Shown here in pieces: positions 1-5,788 of a stretch of 7,004 bases of DNA. Below the pieces are notes generated by a model. That model was not told where the DNA came from. It did not search any database and saw nothing but the letters and a program-made list of their open reading frames with translations. Location of the stretch: the NCBI GenBank assembly GCA_964405335.1, contig CAYONP010000154.1, positions 1 through 7,004 of the forward strand. Direction: 5' to 3'. Both the position numbers and the translations under genes were made by a program. The stretch's first letter is position 1, and each line of letters starts with the position of its first letter. The DNA comes from CAYONP01 sp964405335 (GTDB lineage Bacteria > Armatimonadota > UBA10988).

Positions 1-28
1 GGGGCAAGCATCGCGTGCGGTAGGCGCA

Positions 29-54
29 GCCGTAGCGGCGCGCGGCGCGCGCCG
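29..54 (+). repeat. GTAG-headed palindromic repeat, copy 1 (REP-like)
   Basis: GTAG at 32-35 is followed at once by a perfect 8-bp stem (CGGCGCGC at 36-43, GCGCGCCG at 47-54) with loop GGC. The whole 26-base stretch matches 5761-5786 at 25 of 26 positions, and the only difference is in the loop. A GTAG tetranucleotide just 5' of a hairpin is the known hallmark of REP elements moved by RAYT (IS200/IS605-like) transposases. That assignment is inference, since no such transposase lies in the window. Confidence 0.6.
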
Positions 55-82
55 ATGTTCGGCGGCGCTCACGCCGCACATC

Positions 83-102
83 GGGTGCGGCTCGCCGCAC
101 CA
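83..102 (+). repeat. 20-bp hairpin repeat, first member of inverted pair
   Basis: Perfect 8-bp arms GGTGCGGC (84-91) and GCCGCACC (94-101) are separated by TC. The 20 bases match the reverse complement of 165-184 at 19 of 20 positions, with the single difference in the central dinucleotide. The two therefore lie head to head about 60 bp apart, an arrangement like two REP units in a mosaic element (inference). Confidence 0.6.
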
Positions 103-164
103 CGGGCGGTGTGGAGCCAATGGTCAGGCCAGGCGCGCCGCGAGCACCGCCGGTGTCAGGTCAA

Positions 165-184
165 TGGTGCGGCAAGCCGCACCC
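165..184 (-). repeat. 20-bp hairpin repeat, second member; sits just after the 191-1525 stop codon
   Basis: Arms GGTGCGGC (166-173) and GCCGCACC (176-183) are perfect with central AA. It begins 7 nt past the TAG stop of the minus-strand gene at 191-1525, so the transcript would fold a strong stem-loop at its 3' end. No run of T follows on the minus strand, so it is not a typical intrinsic terminator. It may protect the mRNA 3' end or simply be a repeat that landed there. Confidence 0.55.
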
Positions 185-190
185 TATCGA

Positions 191-1525
191 CTACCGATTC
201 GGTCCGAGAACGTAATCGAGCGTGGCCCCGAACTCCAGGGCACGCGCGCCGGCGGAGGTGTCGTACTTCCACCGATACGGCTGGCCGCCGTCGTCCTCGC
301 TGTCCGGGCCGACGCTGTAGACGCCGAAACCCGCACCGCCGGGCCGATAGCGCAGCGGCCGGCCGTCGGTGAACGGGTCGTCCGGCACGGCGGACAGATA
401 GCCGGGCACGAGGTCGGCCAGCGCATCCGGCCAGCGGCCGTGCTCGAGCCGATTGGCCCGCAGGGCGAGCGCGCAAGCCAACTGACCCAGCGCGGCCTGC
501 TGTGTGCACCATCGGAAGTGATGGCTCTCGTAGAGCCCGGGCAAAGCCCGGTCGTACTGATAGAACGGCTGGTAGAACGGCGGGACAGGTGGCGCATACG
601 GCCGGGCGGCCCGTTCAGCGCAGGATTCGAAGTGCGCCTGCCACACGTCGATCACCCGTTGCTTGGTGACCAACCGGCCACGTATGGCGAGGAGAGCTTG
701 CTCCGCCCGGCTCATCGGCATCGCAGGCGTCTGGAAGCAATGGGTGACCGGGTCGCCCAGGACCATGTAGCTCCGCCACGAACCTTCGCTGCATTCCTCT
801 GCCATCCACTCCGACAGGAACTGAAGCAGCTGTACTCGCTCGCGCTCCCAAGCCTCGGAGTACGACGGCTGCGAGGCGATCAGTCGGTCGACGCGCGCCG
901 CGGCCTGCCGTGCACCGCCAGCGTCGAGGCGGGGCACCAGGAGCAGTAGCACGTCCAGCGCATCGCGGATGCTGCCACCGCCACGCGAAGACCCGCTGCG
1001 TTGGACAGTGAGCCCGATTTCGAGCACATCGAGCACAGTCTGCGCGGCTCCCGAAACGTCGCCGTCGGCCAGGCGGACATGGGCTTCGTAGACGATCATC
1101 TGCCGGGTCAGCGTCTTCAGCTTCACGTCGCCGCCGTACTCGTTGGCGAAGACGATGGGCAGGCCCAGGGCCCGTCGTGCCTCGGCGAATGCCGGCGCGT
1201 TGGCGGTCAGCTCGAGCCGCTTCTCGGGCAGCATCGCCTCGAACTCCGTCGGGCCGAGATCGTCGACAGAGCGCGCCGGCTCGACCCAGCCGGGCTCGCC
1301 CGGCAGCGCAGAGCTGGGCACGAAGGCGGGCCGCGGCGTGGCCTCGACCAGCAGGTCTTGAGCGGCGGCAAGATGATCGTAGCCGTTCGGCACGGGCATG
1401 ATCAGGTCGGGCACCGGGAGCACCGGGGGACGCTCGCGCTCGAAGAGGTACCAACCCAGCAAGCCGATGAGTGCGGCTACCTGGACGCCGCACCCCAAGC
1501 CCCATCTCGCCCCGCCGGTCCCCAT
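191..1525 (-). CDS. Membrane-anchored protein of unknown function with a conserved C-terminal block
   Basis: I do not recognise a named family; function unknown. The 444-residue protein starts with a short N-terminus and one hydrophobic segment at about residues 9-28 (ending GWYLF), then charged ERERPP. This reads as an uncleaved signal anchor with the bulk outside the cytoplasm. PNGYDHLAAAQDLL (about 46-59) follows, then a long helical, Arg-rich middle. The C-terminal block holds RLEHGRWPDALADLVPGYL (359-377), DPFTDGRPLRY (383-393) and SVGPDSEDDGG (404-414), which resembles the tail of pseudopilin-like proteins common in Planctomycetota and Armatimonadota. The frame stays open further upstream to 1819, but that would overlap icd. 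ATG 1525 was chosen because GGAGGT lies 5 nt upstream. It is divergent from icd. No catalytic motif is evident. Confidence 0.85.
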   Translation of the reverse strand: MGTGGARWGLGCGVQVAALIGLLGWYLFERERPPVLPVPDLIMPVPNGYDHLAAAQDLLVEATPRPAFVPSSALPGEPGWVEPARSVDDLGPTEFEAMLPEKRLELTANAPAFAEARRALGLPIVFANEYGGDVKLKTLTRQMIVYEAHVRLADGDVSGAAQTVLDVLEIGLTVQRSGSSRGGGSIRDALDVLLLLVPRLDAGGARQAAARVDRLIASQPSYSEAWERERVQLLQFLSEWMAEECSEGSWRSYMVLGDPVTHCFQTPAMPMSRAEQALLAIRGRLVTKQRVIDVWQAHFESCAERAARPYAPPVPPFYQPFYQYDRALPGLYESHHFRWCTQQAALGQLACALALRANRLEHGRWPDALADLVPGYLSAVPDDPFTDGRPLRYRPGGAGFGVYSVGPDSEDDGGQPYRWKYDTSAGARALEFGATLDYVLGPNR

Positions 1526-1536
1526 GCCCAACCTCC
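1526..1536 (-). promoter_or_regulatory. Shine-Dalgarno site fixing the start at 1525
   Basis: On the minus strand GGAGGT (1536-1531) is followed by TGGGC and then ATG at 1525, giving a 5-nt spacing. This near-perfect site decides the start over the longer open frame that reaches into icd. No convincing -10/-35 pair was found upstream on this strand. Confidence 0.8.
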
Positions 1537-1583
1537 GACGCCCTATGAGGTATTCCCCGCCAACCGCCCGGCCATGCCTGCCC

Positions 1584-1600
1584 TCGGGGTCAGACCCCGA
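1584..1600. repeat. Perfect 7-bp inverted repeat in the divergent intergenic region
   Basis: TCGGGGT (1584-1590), CAG, ACCCCGA (1594-1600) form a perfect dyad. It lies about 60 bp upstream of the 1525 start and about 40 bp upstream of the icd -35 box. It could be an operator serving one or both divergent genes, or a dispersed palindromic repeat. The sequence alone does not decide. Confidence 0.5.
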
Positions 1601-1639
1601 CTCACGCTGAAAGCAACGGTTCCCCCCGCGCCGCGGCGG

Positions 1640-1668
1640 TTGACCTCTCGCCTTCGCCCCGCTATCCT
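1640..1668 (+). promoter_or_regulatory. Sigma-70-like promoter of icd
   Basis: The -35 box TTGACC (1640-1645) and -10 box TATCCT (1663-1668) are separated by 17 nt, the preferred spacing. Transcription would begin near 1675, giving a leader of about 20 nt. A GGAG ribosome-binding site (1681-1684) lies 10 nt before the ATG at 1695. The boxes match consensus at 5/6 and 4/6 positions in a very GC-rich background, which makes chance less likely. Confidence 0.65.
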
Positions 1669-1694
1669 CACCTCGCCAGCGGAGCCTTGCTGCG

Positions 1695-3023
1695 ATGCCT
1701 ACGTTCTCGCCCCAGCCGCCCGACGGCGCCGAGCCGATTGGCCTGCAGGCCGGGCGGCTATGCGTGCCGGACTGCCCCGTCTTGCCGTTCATCGAGGGTG
1801 ATGGGACCGGGCCCGACATCTGGCGTGCCGCGCGGGGTGTGCTCGACGCCGCGGTCGAGCGGGCCTACGGCGGCGCGCGGCGGTTCGGCTGGATGGAGGT
1901 CCTGGCCGGCGAGAAGGCGCACCAGACCGTCGGCTCGTGGCTGCCCGACGAGACGCTGGCGGCGTTCGAGACCTATCGGGTCGGCATCAAGGGGCCGCTG
2001 ACCACGCCGGTCGGCGGCGGCATCCGCTCGCTCAACGTGGCCCTGCGGCAGCAGCTCGATTTGTATGTCTGCCTCCGCCCGGTGCGTTACTTCTCCGGCG
2101 TACCATCGCCGGTGAAACACCCCGAGTTGGTCGATATGGTCATCTTCCGCGAAAACTCGGAAGATATCTACGCCGGGATCGAGTTCGCCGGCGGCACGCC
2201 CGAGGCGGCCCGCGTGCTCGACTTCCTCGCCGCTGAGTTCCCCGCCGCGTTCGGCAAGATCCGCTTCGGCAGCGTGGCCAAGTCGGCCGCCTGGCAGGAA
2301 GTGCTCGAGGGCATCGGCGCGCCGGCGCGCGAGGTCGGACTCGAGGTCGGCCTCGGCCTCAAGCCGGTCAGCTACCTGGCCACCGAGCGGCTGGTCCACA
2401 GCGCGATTGGCTACGCGATCGAGCAGCAGCGGAAGAGCGTGACCCTGGTGCACAAGGGGAACATCATGAAGTTCACCGAGGGCGCCTTCCGCGACTGGGG
2501 TTACCGCGTGGCGCGCGATCACTTCGGCGCGGTCGAGTTGGACGGCGGGCCGTGGCACGTCATTCCTGACGGCCGGCCGGGCGCCGGGCTGGTCATCAAG
2601 GACGTTATTGCCGACGCGTTTTTGCAGCAGATCCTCACCCGACCGGCCGAGTACGATGTGATTGCCACGCTCAACCTCAACGGCGACTACATCAGCGATG
2701 CGCTGGCGGCGCAGGTAGGGGGAATCGGCATCGCGCCGGGGGGCAACATCAACTATCTCACCGGCCACGCCATCTTCGAAGCGACTCATGGCACGGCTCC
2801 GAAGTATGCCGGGCAGGATAAGGTCAATCCGGGCAGTGTGATTCTGTCGGGCGAGATGATGCTGCGCTACCTCGGCTGGCACGAGGCGGCCGACCTGGTG
2901 GTCCAGGGCCTCGAGCGGGCCATCGCGGCGAAGACGGTGACCTACGACCTGGAGCGGCTGATGGACGGCGCGACGCTGGTCAGTTGCTCCGGTTTCGGGC
3001 AGGCGATCATCGGCGGGATGTAG
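1695..3023 (+). CDS. icd: Isocitrate dehydrogenase (NADP-dependent), complete
   Basis: TCA-cycle enzyme of the cytoplasm: isocitrate plus NADP+ gives 2-oxoglutarate, CO2 and NADPH. The 442 residues align along the full length of E. coli Icd (416), including PFIEGDGTG (31-39) and IKGPLTTPVGGGIRSLN (98-114). Substrate residues are S112, N114, R118, R128, R152, Y159 and K254. Metal ligands are D307, D331 and D335. NADP-type cofactor residues are K370, Y371, Y417 and R421. S112 matches the E. coli serine phosphorylated by AceK; no aceK is in the window. A segment between KIRF (188-191) and GLGLKP (219-224) is about 23 residues longer than in E. coli. The start is supported by alignment to the E. 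coli N-terminus. It has its own promoter at 1640-1668 and converges on the acetyltransferase gene 19 bp away, with no clear terminator between them. Confidence 0.97.
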   Translation: MPTFSPQPPDGAEPIGLQAGRLCVPDCPVLPFIEGDGTGPDIWRAARGVLDAAVERAYGGARRFGWMEVLAGEKAHQTVGSWLPDETLAAFETYRVGIKGPLTTPVGGGIRSLNVALRQQLDLYVCLRPVRYFSGVPSPVKHPELVDMVIFRENSEDIYAGIEFAGGTPEAARVLDFLAAEFPAAFGKIRFGSVAKSAAWQEVLEGIGAPAREVGLEVGLGLKPVSYLATERLVHSAIGYAIEQQRKSVTLVHKGNIMKFTEGAFRDWGYRVARDHFGAVELDGGPWHVIPDGRPGAGLVIKDVIADAFLQQILTRPAEYDVIATLNLNGDYISDALAAQVGGIGIAPGGNINYLTGHAIFEATHGTAPKYAGQDKVNPGSVILSGEMMLRYLGWHEAADLVVQGLERAIAAKTVTYDLERLMDGATLVSCSGFGQAIIGGM

Positions 3024-3042
3024 GCCGGGTCCGGGCGTGGAA

Positions 3043-3813
3043 TCAGGCCGGAGTGAACGCCGCCGGCACCTCCAGTCCGAACTCGTCGCGCAGCAGCGCC
3101 GGCAGCTCTTCCTCGGTGACCGGCCGCTCGTCGCGGCCAGCGGCCGTGACGCGGCTGAAGGTCCCGCCGAAGAGGATCAACCGGCCGACCGGGGTCATTC
3201 GCGTGGCCAGCAGATGCTGGCGGAAGAACGAAGCCTGGTCGTACTGCATGTACTCGTTGCGTGCCGCGTAGTCTTCAAGTTCCCGTGGCACGGTGGTGAA
3301 GTCGAGCACCGGCCCGCGCCGGCCGTCGACGGTCATCTCGAGTCGGGCCACGCCGTCGACCGGGGGCACGGCGTGCCAACTCGTGCGGCCCTCGCACACC
3401 TCGCCGTCGGGCAGGCGCAGCGGTGACGGCGGGGTGAAGTGCGCGAAAGCCACGTCGACCAGGTAGGGCTGGTCGAGGGTGACCCGCAGGGTGCAGTGGT
3501 CGAACGGCTCGCCGGGTCCGCCGCCGCCGGGCGCCCAGACGCGACCCTCGAGTCTCTCGACCGGGTAGCCGAGTTGCTCCAGGAGCCAGGCGAAGAGCCC
3601 GTTGAGCTCGTAGCAGTAGCCGCCGCGGCGCTCGCCGACGACCTTGTCGAAGATGCGGGCCAGGTCGAGTTCGATGGCCCGGCCGGCGAGCACGTCAAGG
3701 TTCTCGAACGGCAACGCCAGAAGATGCGCACGCTGCAACGCGGCCAGGCCCGCAAGGCCGTATGGCGGCGGAGCTTCGAGCCCGAGTCGGGCAAGGTATC
3801 GAGTGACGTCCAC
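3043..3813 (-). CDS. nat: Arylamine N-acetyltransferase (NAT), complete
   Basis: Cytoplasmic enzyme that moves an acetyl group from acetyl-CoA to arylamines and hydrazines through a cysteine thioester; the natural substrate is unknown. With a GTG start at 3813 it has 256 residues, within the usual 250-280. It opens MDVTRYLARLGL, typical of bacterial NATs. PFENLDV (35-41) and the RRGGYCYELN motif carry the catalytic cysteine, C67; H106 (in FDHCTLRV) and D120 (in YLVDVAF) complete the Cys-His-Asp triad. FGGTFSRV lies near residues 215-222. A GTG at 3831 would add six residues but has no ribosome-binding site, whereas GGAGGG lies 4 nt before 3813. The gene follows the aldolase gene on the same strand after 59 bp, so read-through is possible. 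No separate promoter or functional link to sugar-acid breakdown is apparent. Confidence 0.95.
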   Translation of the reverse strand: MDVTRYLARLGLEAPPPYGLAGLAALQRAHLLALPFENLDVLAGRAIELDLARIFDKVVGERRGGYCYELNGLFAWLLEQLGYPVERLEGRVWAPGGGGPGEPFDHCTLRVTLDQPYLVDVAFAHFTPPSPLRLPDGEVCEGRTSWHAVPPVDGVARLEMTVDGRRGPVLDFTTVPRELEDYAARNEYMQYDQASFFRQHLLATRMTPVGRLILFGGTFSRVTAAGRDERPVTEEELPALLRDEFGLEVPAAFTPA

Positions 3814-3823
3814 GCAGCCCTCC
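3814..3823 (-). promoter_or_regulatory. Ribosome-binding site that decides the NAT start
   Basis: On the minus strand GGAGGG (3823-3818), then CTGC, precedes the GTG at 3813. The alternative upstream GTG at 3831 would put this motif inside the coding sequence and has no purine-rich site of its own. Together with the family-typical MDVTRYLARLGL opening, this supports 3813. Confidence 0.75.
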
Positions 3824-3872
3824 AGAGACACAGACGGCTATGATGCGCCGGCAGCCGATGGACGGCAGGGCC

Positions 3873-4538
3873 TCACACCGGCGCGGACTTCGTCCGCGCC
3901 GCGGCCACCGCCGCGCCGAACTGCCGCGCCTGCTCGGCGATCGACTCCCAGTCGCCCGCCTCAATCGCCCGCCGCGACATCAGCGACGAGCCGACGGCCA
4001 CCGCCTCGGCGCCGGCGTGGATGAACTCGGCGCAGTTGGCCAGGGTCACCCCGCCGGTGGGCACCAGGGGGATCTGCGGCAGCGGCGCCTTCAGCGCGCG
4101 GATATAGCCTGCGCCGCCGACGTTGTCGCAGGGGAAGACCTTGATCAGGTCGCCGCCCAGCTCCCAGGCGGTGACCACCTCGCTTGGCGTCAGCGCGCCG
4201 GGCATCGCCGCGACGGAGTTGGCCTCACAGACGGCCAGCACCACCTCATTGGTGTTCGGCGCGACGATGAACGACGCGCCCGCATCGATCGCCTGCTTCG
4301 CTTGCTCGCCCGAAATCACCGAGCCTGCGCCGATGAGACTCTCCCGGCCATGCGCGGCGACGAGGTCGGCAATCACATCGACCGCGCCGGGCGTGGTCAG
4401 GGTCACCTCGAGCACCGGGATGCCGCCGGCGAGGATCGCCTCGGCAATGGCGCGCGCGGTGGCGGCGTCGCCGACGCGGATGATCGGCACCAGGCCGGCG
4501 GCGACGATGCGGCGGGTGAGCTCATGCCGGCGTGCCAT
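3873..4538 (-). CDS. eda: KDPG/KHG aldolase (2-keto-3-deoxy-6-phosphogluconate aldolase)
   Basis: Class I aldolase of the Entner-Doudoroff pathway and sugar-acid breakdown. It splits KDPG into pyruvate and glyceraldehyde-3-phosphate in the cytoplasm, and many members also cleave 4-hydroxy-2-oxoglutarate. The 221-residue protein is a single (beta/alpha)8 barrel of normal length. Visible landmarks are VPIIR (17-21), VLEVTLTTPGAV (42-53) with the acid/base E44, IGAGSV (69-74), MPGALTPSE (112-120), and LIKVFP (131-136) with the Schiff-base lysine K133. PTGGV (160-164) is the phosphate-binding loop. E44 and K133 match E45 and K133 of E. coli Eda. The start ATG follows the kinase stop by 8 nt, and the ribosome-binding site AGGGGG (4548-4543) overlaps that stop, so the two genes are one operon and probably translationally coupled. 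The frame stays open upstream inside the kinase gene, but family alignment and this site fix the start. Confidence 0.95.
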   Translation of the reverse strand: MARRHELTRRIVAAGLVPIIRVGDAATARAIAEAILAGGIPVLEVTLTTPGAVDVIADLVAAHGRESLIGAGSVISGEQAKQAIDAGASFIVAPNTNEVVLAVCEANSVAAMPGALTPSEVVTAWELGGDLIKVFPCDNVGGAGYIRALKAPLPQIPLVPTGGVTLANCAEFIHAGAEAVAVGSSLMSRRAIEAGDWESIAEQARQFGAAVAAARTKSAPV

Positions 4539-4546
4539 GCTGCCCC

Positions 4547-5575
4547 CTATCGCTGGACGCGAAGCCCGCCGCCGGCGAGCACCGCCTCGACCTCGGCCCG
4601 AGTGACCCAGGCGAAGTCGCCCGGGATGCTGTGCTTGATGGCGCTGAAGGCGTTGCCGAAGCGCAGGCCATACTCGACATCGCCGGTCAGATAACCGTAG
4701 ATGAACCCGCCGGCGAAGCTGTCGCCACCACCGACTCGGTCGACAATCTCGACCTCGCGTTTGACATCGGTGATGAACCGACCGTCGTGATAGGCGATGG
4801 CGCTCCACGAGTTGAACCAGACCGACGGGTTCTCGCGCAGCGTGATGCAGACCGTGTCGAAGCCGAACCGCTCGGCCAGCTTGCGGGCCACCTCGCCATA
4901 GCTGGTCGCGTCGACCGAGGTGAAGGCCGCCGTGTCGTGCTCGCCTTCGGCGCTGATGTCGAACACCACCTTGGTGTCTTCTTCGGTGGTGATCAAGATG
5001 TCGACCAGCTCCATGAGCGGCTCCTGCACCGCGCGGGCGCGCTCACGGCTCCACAGCTTGCTGCGGAAGTTGAGGTCGTAGCTGACCGTAAGGCCGTGCT
5101 CTTTGGCCTGGCGCATCGCCTCGGCGGTGACCGCCGCGCACGAGTCGCTCAGCGCCGGGGTGATGCCCGAGGTATGGAAGTGGCGGCTGCCGGCGAACAG
5201 TGCGGCCCAGTCGACCTCGCCTGGCGCGAGGCGGGTGACCGAGGCACCGGCGCGGTCATAGAGCACCTTGCTGGCGCGGGGCGAGGCGCCGAACTCCATG
5301 TAGTAGACGCCGACTCGCTCGTCGGCCGGTGCCCAGACGATGCCGGCCTCGCTGACGCCGTGCTCGCGGGCCTTGTTGCGGATCATCCAGCCCAGCTCGT
5401 GGTTCGGCAGGCGGCTGACCCAGCAGGACGAGAGCCCGAGCCGGGCGCAGGCCACGGCGACGTTGAGTTCGGCGCCGCCGGGTCGGGCATCGAACGAGGC
5501 GGTCTGCTCCAAGCGCAGGAAGTTCGGCGGCGAGAGGCGAAGCATGCACTCGCCGAGGGTCACGACATCGAACAC
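4547..5575 (-). CDS. kdgK: PfkB-family sugar kinase, probably 2-keto-3-deoxygluconate kinase
   Basis: Ribokinase-fold kinase, predicted to phosphorylate 2-keto-3-deoxygluconate with ATP to give KDPG, the substrate of the adjacent aldolase. The 342 residues are slightly longer than usual (about 310-330). VVTLGECMLRL (4-14) starts the fold. GGAELNVA (33-40) is the first PfkB signature, VGVYYMEFG (88-96) lies in the substrate-lid region, and DLNFR (167-171) is typical of KDG kinases. DRVGGGDSFAGGF (279-291) is the second signature, with catalytic base D285; it reads GGGD where GAGD is common. Substrate choice rests mainly on the aldolase neighbour and the DLNFR/YY features; fructokinase is the main alternative. 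The GTG start has GGGAG 7 nt upstream (5587-5583). A promoter lies at 5608-5636. It is the first gene of an operon with the aldolase, and perhaps with the acetyltransferase. Confidence 0.88.
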   Translation of the reverse strand: MFDVVTLGECMLRLSPPNFLRLEQTASFDARPGGAELNVAVACARLGLSSCWVSRLPNHELGWMIRNKAREHGVSEAGIVWAPADERVGVYYMEFGASPRASKVLYDRAGASVTRLAPGEVDWAALFAGSRHFHTSGITPALSDSCAAVTAEAMRQAKEHGLTVSYDLNFRSKLWSRERARAVQEPLMELVDILITTEEDTKVVFDISAEGEHDTAAFTSVDATSYGEVARKLAERFGFDTVCITLRENPSVWFNSWSAIAYHDGRFITDVKREVEIVDRVGGGDSFAGGFIYGYLTGDVEYGLRFGNAFSAIKHSIPGDFAWVTRAEVEAVLAGGGLRVQR

Positions 5576-5593
5576 GGTCAGGCTCCCAGGCCA

Positions 5594-5605
5594 CCCCGGC
5601 CGGGG
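5594..5605. promoter_or_regulatory. 12-bp palindrome at the kinase transcription start, possible operator
   Basis: CCCCGGCCGGGG is a perfect palindrome lying just downstream of the predicted -10 box and covering the expected transcription start near 5601, before the kinase ribosome-binding site. A repressor bound here could block transcription. In DNA this GC-rich a palindrome can arise by chance, so the operator role is only inference. Confidence 0.3.
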
Positions 5606-5607
5606 GT

Positions 5608-5636
5608 ATTCTAGCCCAGGTTGGACGCGACGTCAC
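5608..5636 (-). promoter_or_regulatory. Sigma-70-like promoter of the kinase-aldolase operon
   Basis: On the minus strand, -35 GTGACG (5636-5631) and -10 TAGAAT (5613-5608) are spaced by 17 nt. TAGAAT matches TATAAT at 5 of 6 positions in one of the few AT-containing spots of this region; the -35 is weaker (4 of 6). Transcription would begin near 5601, giving a leader of about 25 nt before GTG 5575. This suggests the kinase does not rely on transcription from the oxidoreductase. Confidence 0.6.
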
Positions 5637-5708
5637 GGTGGAGCGCGCATCCGCCCGGAGCGCGGGCGTCGGAGGGCGGAGTGTGCCGGCCGTGGCGGCC
5701 TAACCCCC

Positions 5709-5741
5709 TGACCCCGTTCCCGCGGCGGGAAGGGGGAGTCA
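5709..5741. repeat. Large imperfect hairpin in the intergenic block
   Basis: The core is TTCCCG (5717-5722), CGG, CGGGAA (5726-5731). It is extended by a CCCC/GGGG step (5712-5715 with 5732-5735, one bulged G) or alternatively by TGAC (5709-5712) with GTCA (5738-5741). It is strong enough to fold in RNA from either strand. No T tract follows it, so it is at best a weak terminator for the oxidoreductase transcript. Confidence 0.45.
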
Positions 5742-5760
5742 CAGAGCGGCGCGCCTGCCC

Positions 5761-5786
5761 GCCGTAGCGGCGCGCTGCGCGCGCCG
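5761..5786 (+). repeat. GTAG-headed palindromic repeat, copy 2 (REP-like)
   Basis: GTAG (5764-5767) is followed by CGGCGCGC (5768-5775), loop TGC, GCGCGCCG (5779-5786). Stem and head are identical to the copy at 29-54 about 5.7 kb away; only the first loop base differs. Identity confined to head and stem over that distance points to a dispersed repeat family, not chance GC content. Confidence 0.65.
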
Positions 5787-5788
5787 TG

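Larger units (their letters stand above)
1..190. other. Intergenic region rich in GC hairpins
   Basis: No convincing gene is visible here; the short open frames are by-products of high GC. The stretch is packed with short inverted repeats. There is a GTAG-headed hairpin at 32-54, an imperfect hairpin at 52-84 (arms CCGATGT/ACATCGG outside GCGGCG/CGCCGC), and a pair of near-identical 20-bp hairpins in opposite orientation at 83-102 and 165-184. A second GTAG at 20-23 is followed by a GC stretch without a clear palindrome and may be a decayed copy. The gene to the left lies outside the window. Confidence 0.6.

Noticed and set aside
191..1505. Long overlapping open frames on both strands within the anchored-protein gene (for example 164-949 plus, 615-1505 minus, 1001-1801 plus)
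   Set aside because: They are Arg-, Ala- and Pro-rich low-complexity translations typical of the wrong frames in GC-rich DNA, lack recognisable motifs, and overlap a frame with a clear ribosome-binding site and conserved tail.
1526..1819. N-terminal extension of the 191-1525 protein to a start at 1819
   Set aside because: It would overlap icd by about 125 bp, its translation is polar and Arg/Gly-rich, and ATG 1525 has an excellent ribosome-binding site directly before a membrane anchor.
1758..2882. A 374-codon open frame antisense to icd
   Set aside because: The plus strand encodes a full-length isocitrate dehydrogenase with all catalytic residues. The antisense frame is open because of high GC at third positions and shows no domain.
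3024..3042. Bidirectional terminator between convergent icd and NAT genes
   Set aside because: The 19-bp gap has no convincing stem-loop or T tract on either strand.
3840..4694. A 284-codon plus-strand open frame over the aldolase gene
   Set aside because: It is the antisense shadow of a complete KDPG aldolase with catalytic E44 and K133; its sequence is Arg/His/Asp-rich with no family features.
4532..5614. A 360-codon open frame antisense to the kinase gene
   Set aside because: The composition reflects the reverse of a PfkB kinase gene, whose signatures, start site and promoter are clear on the minus strand.
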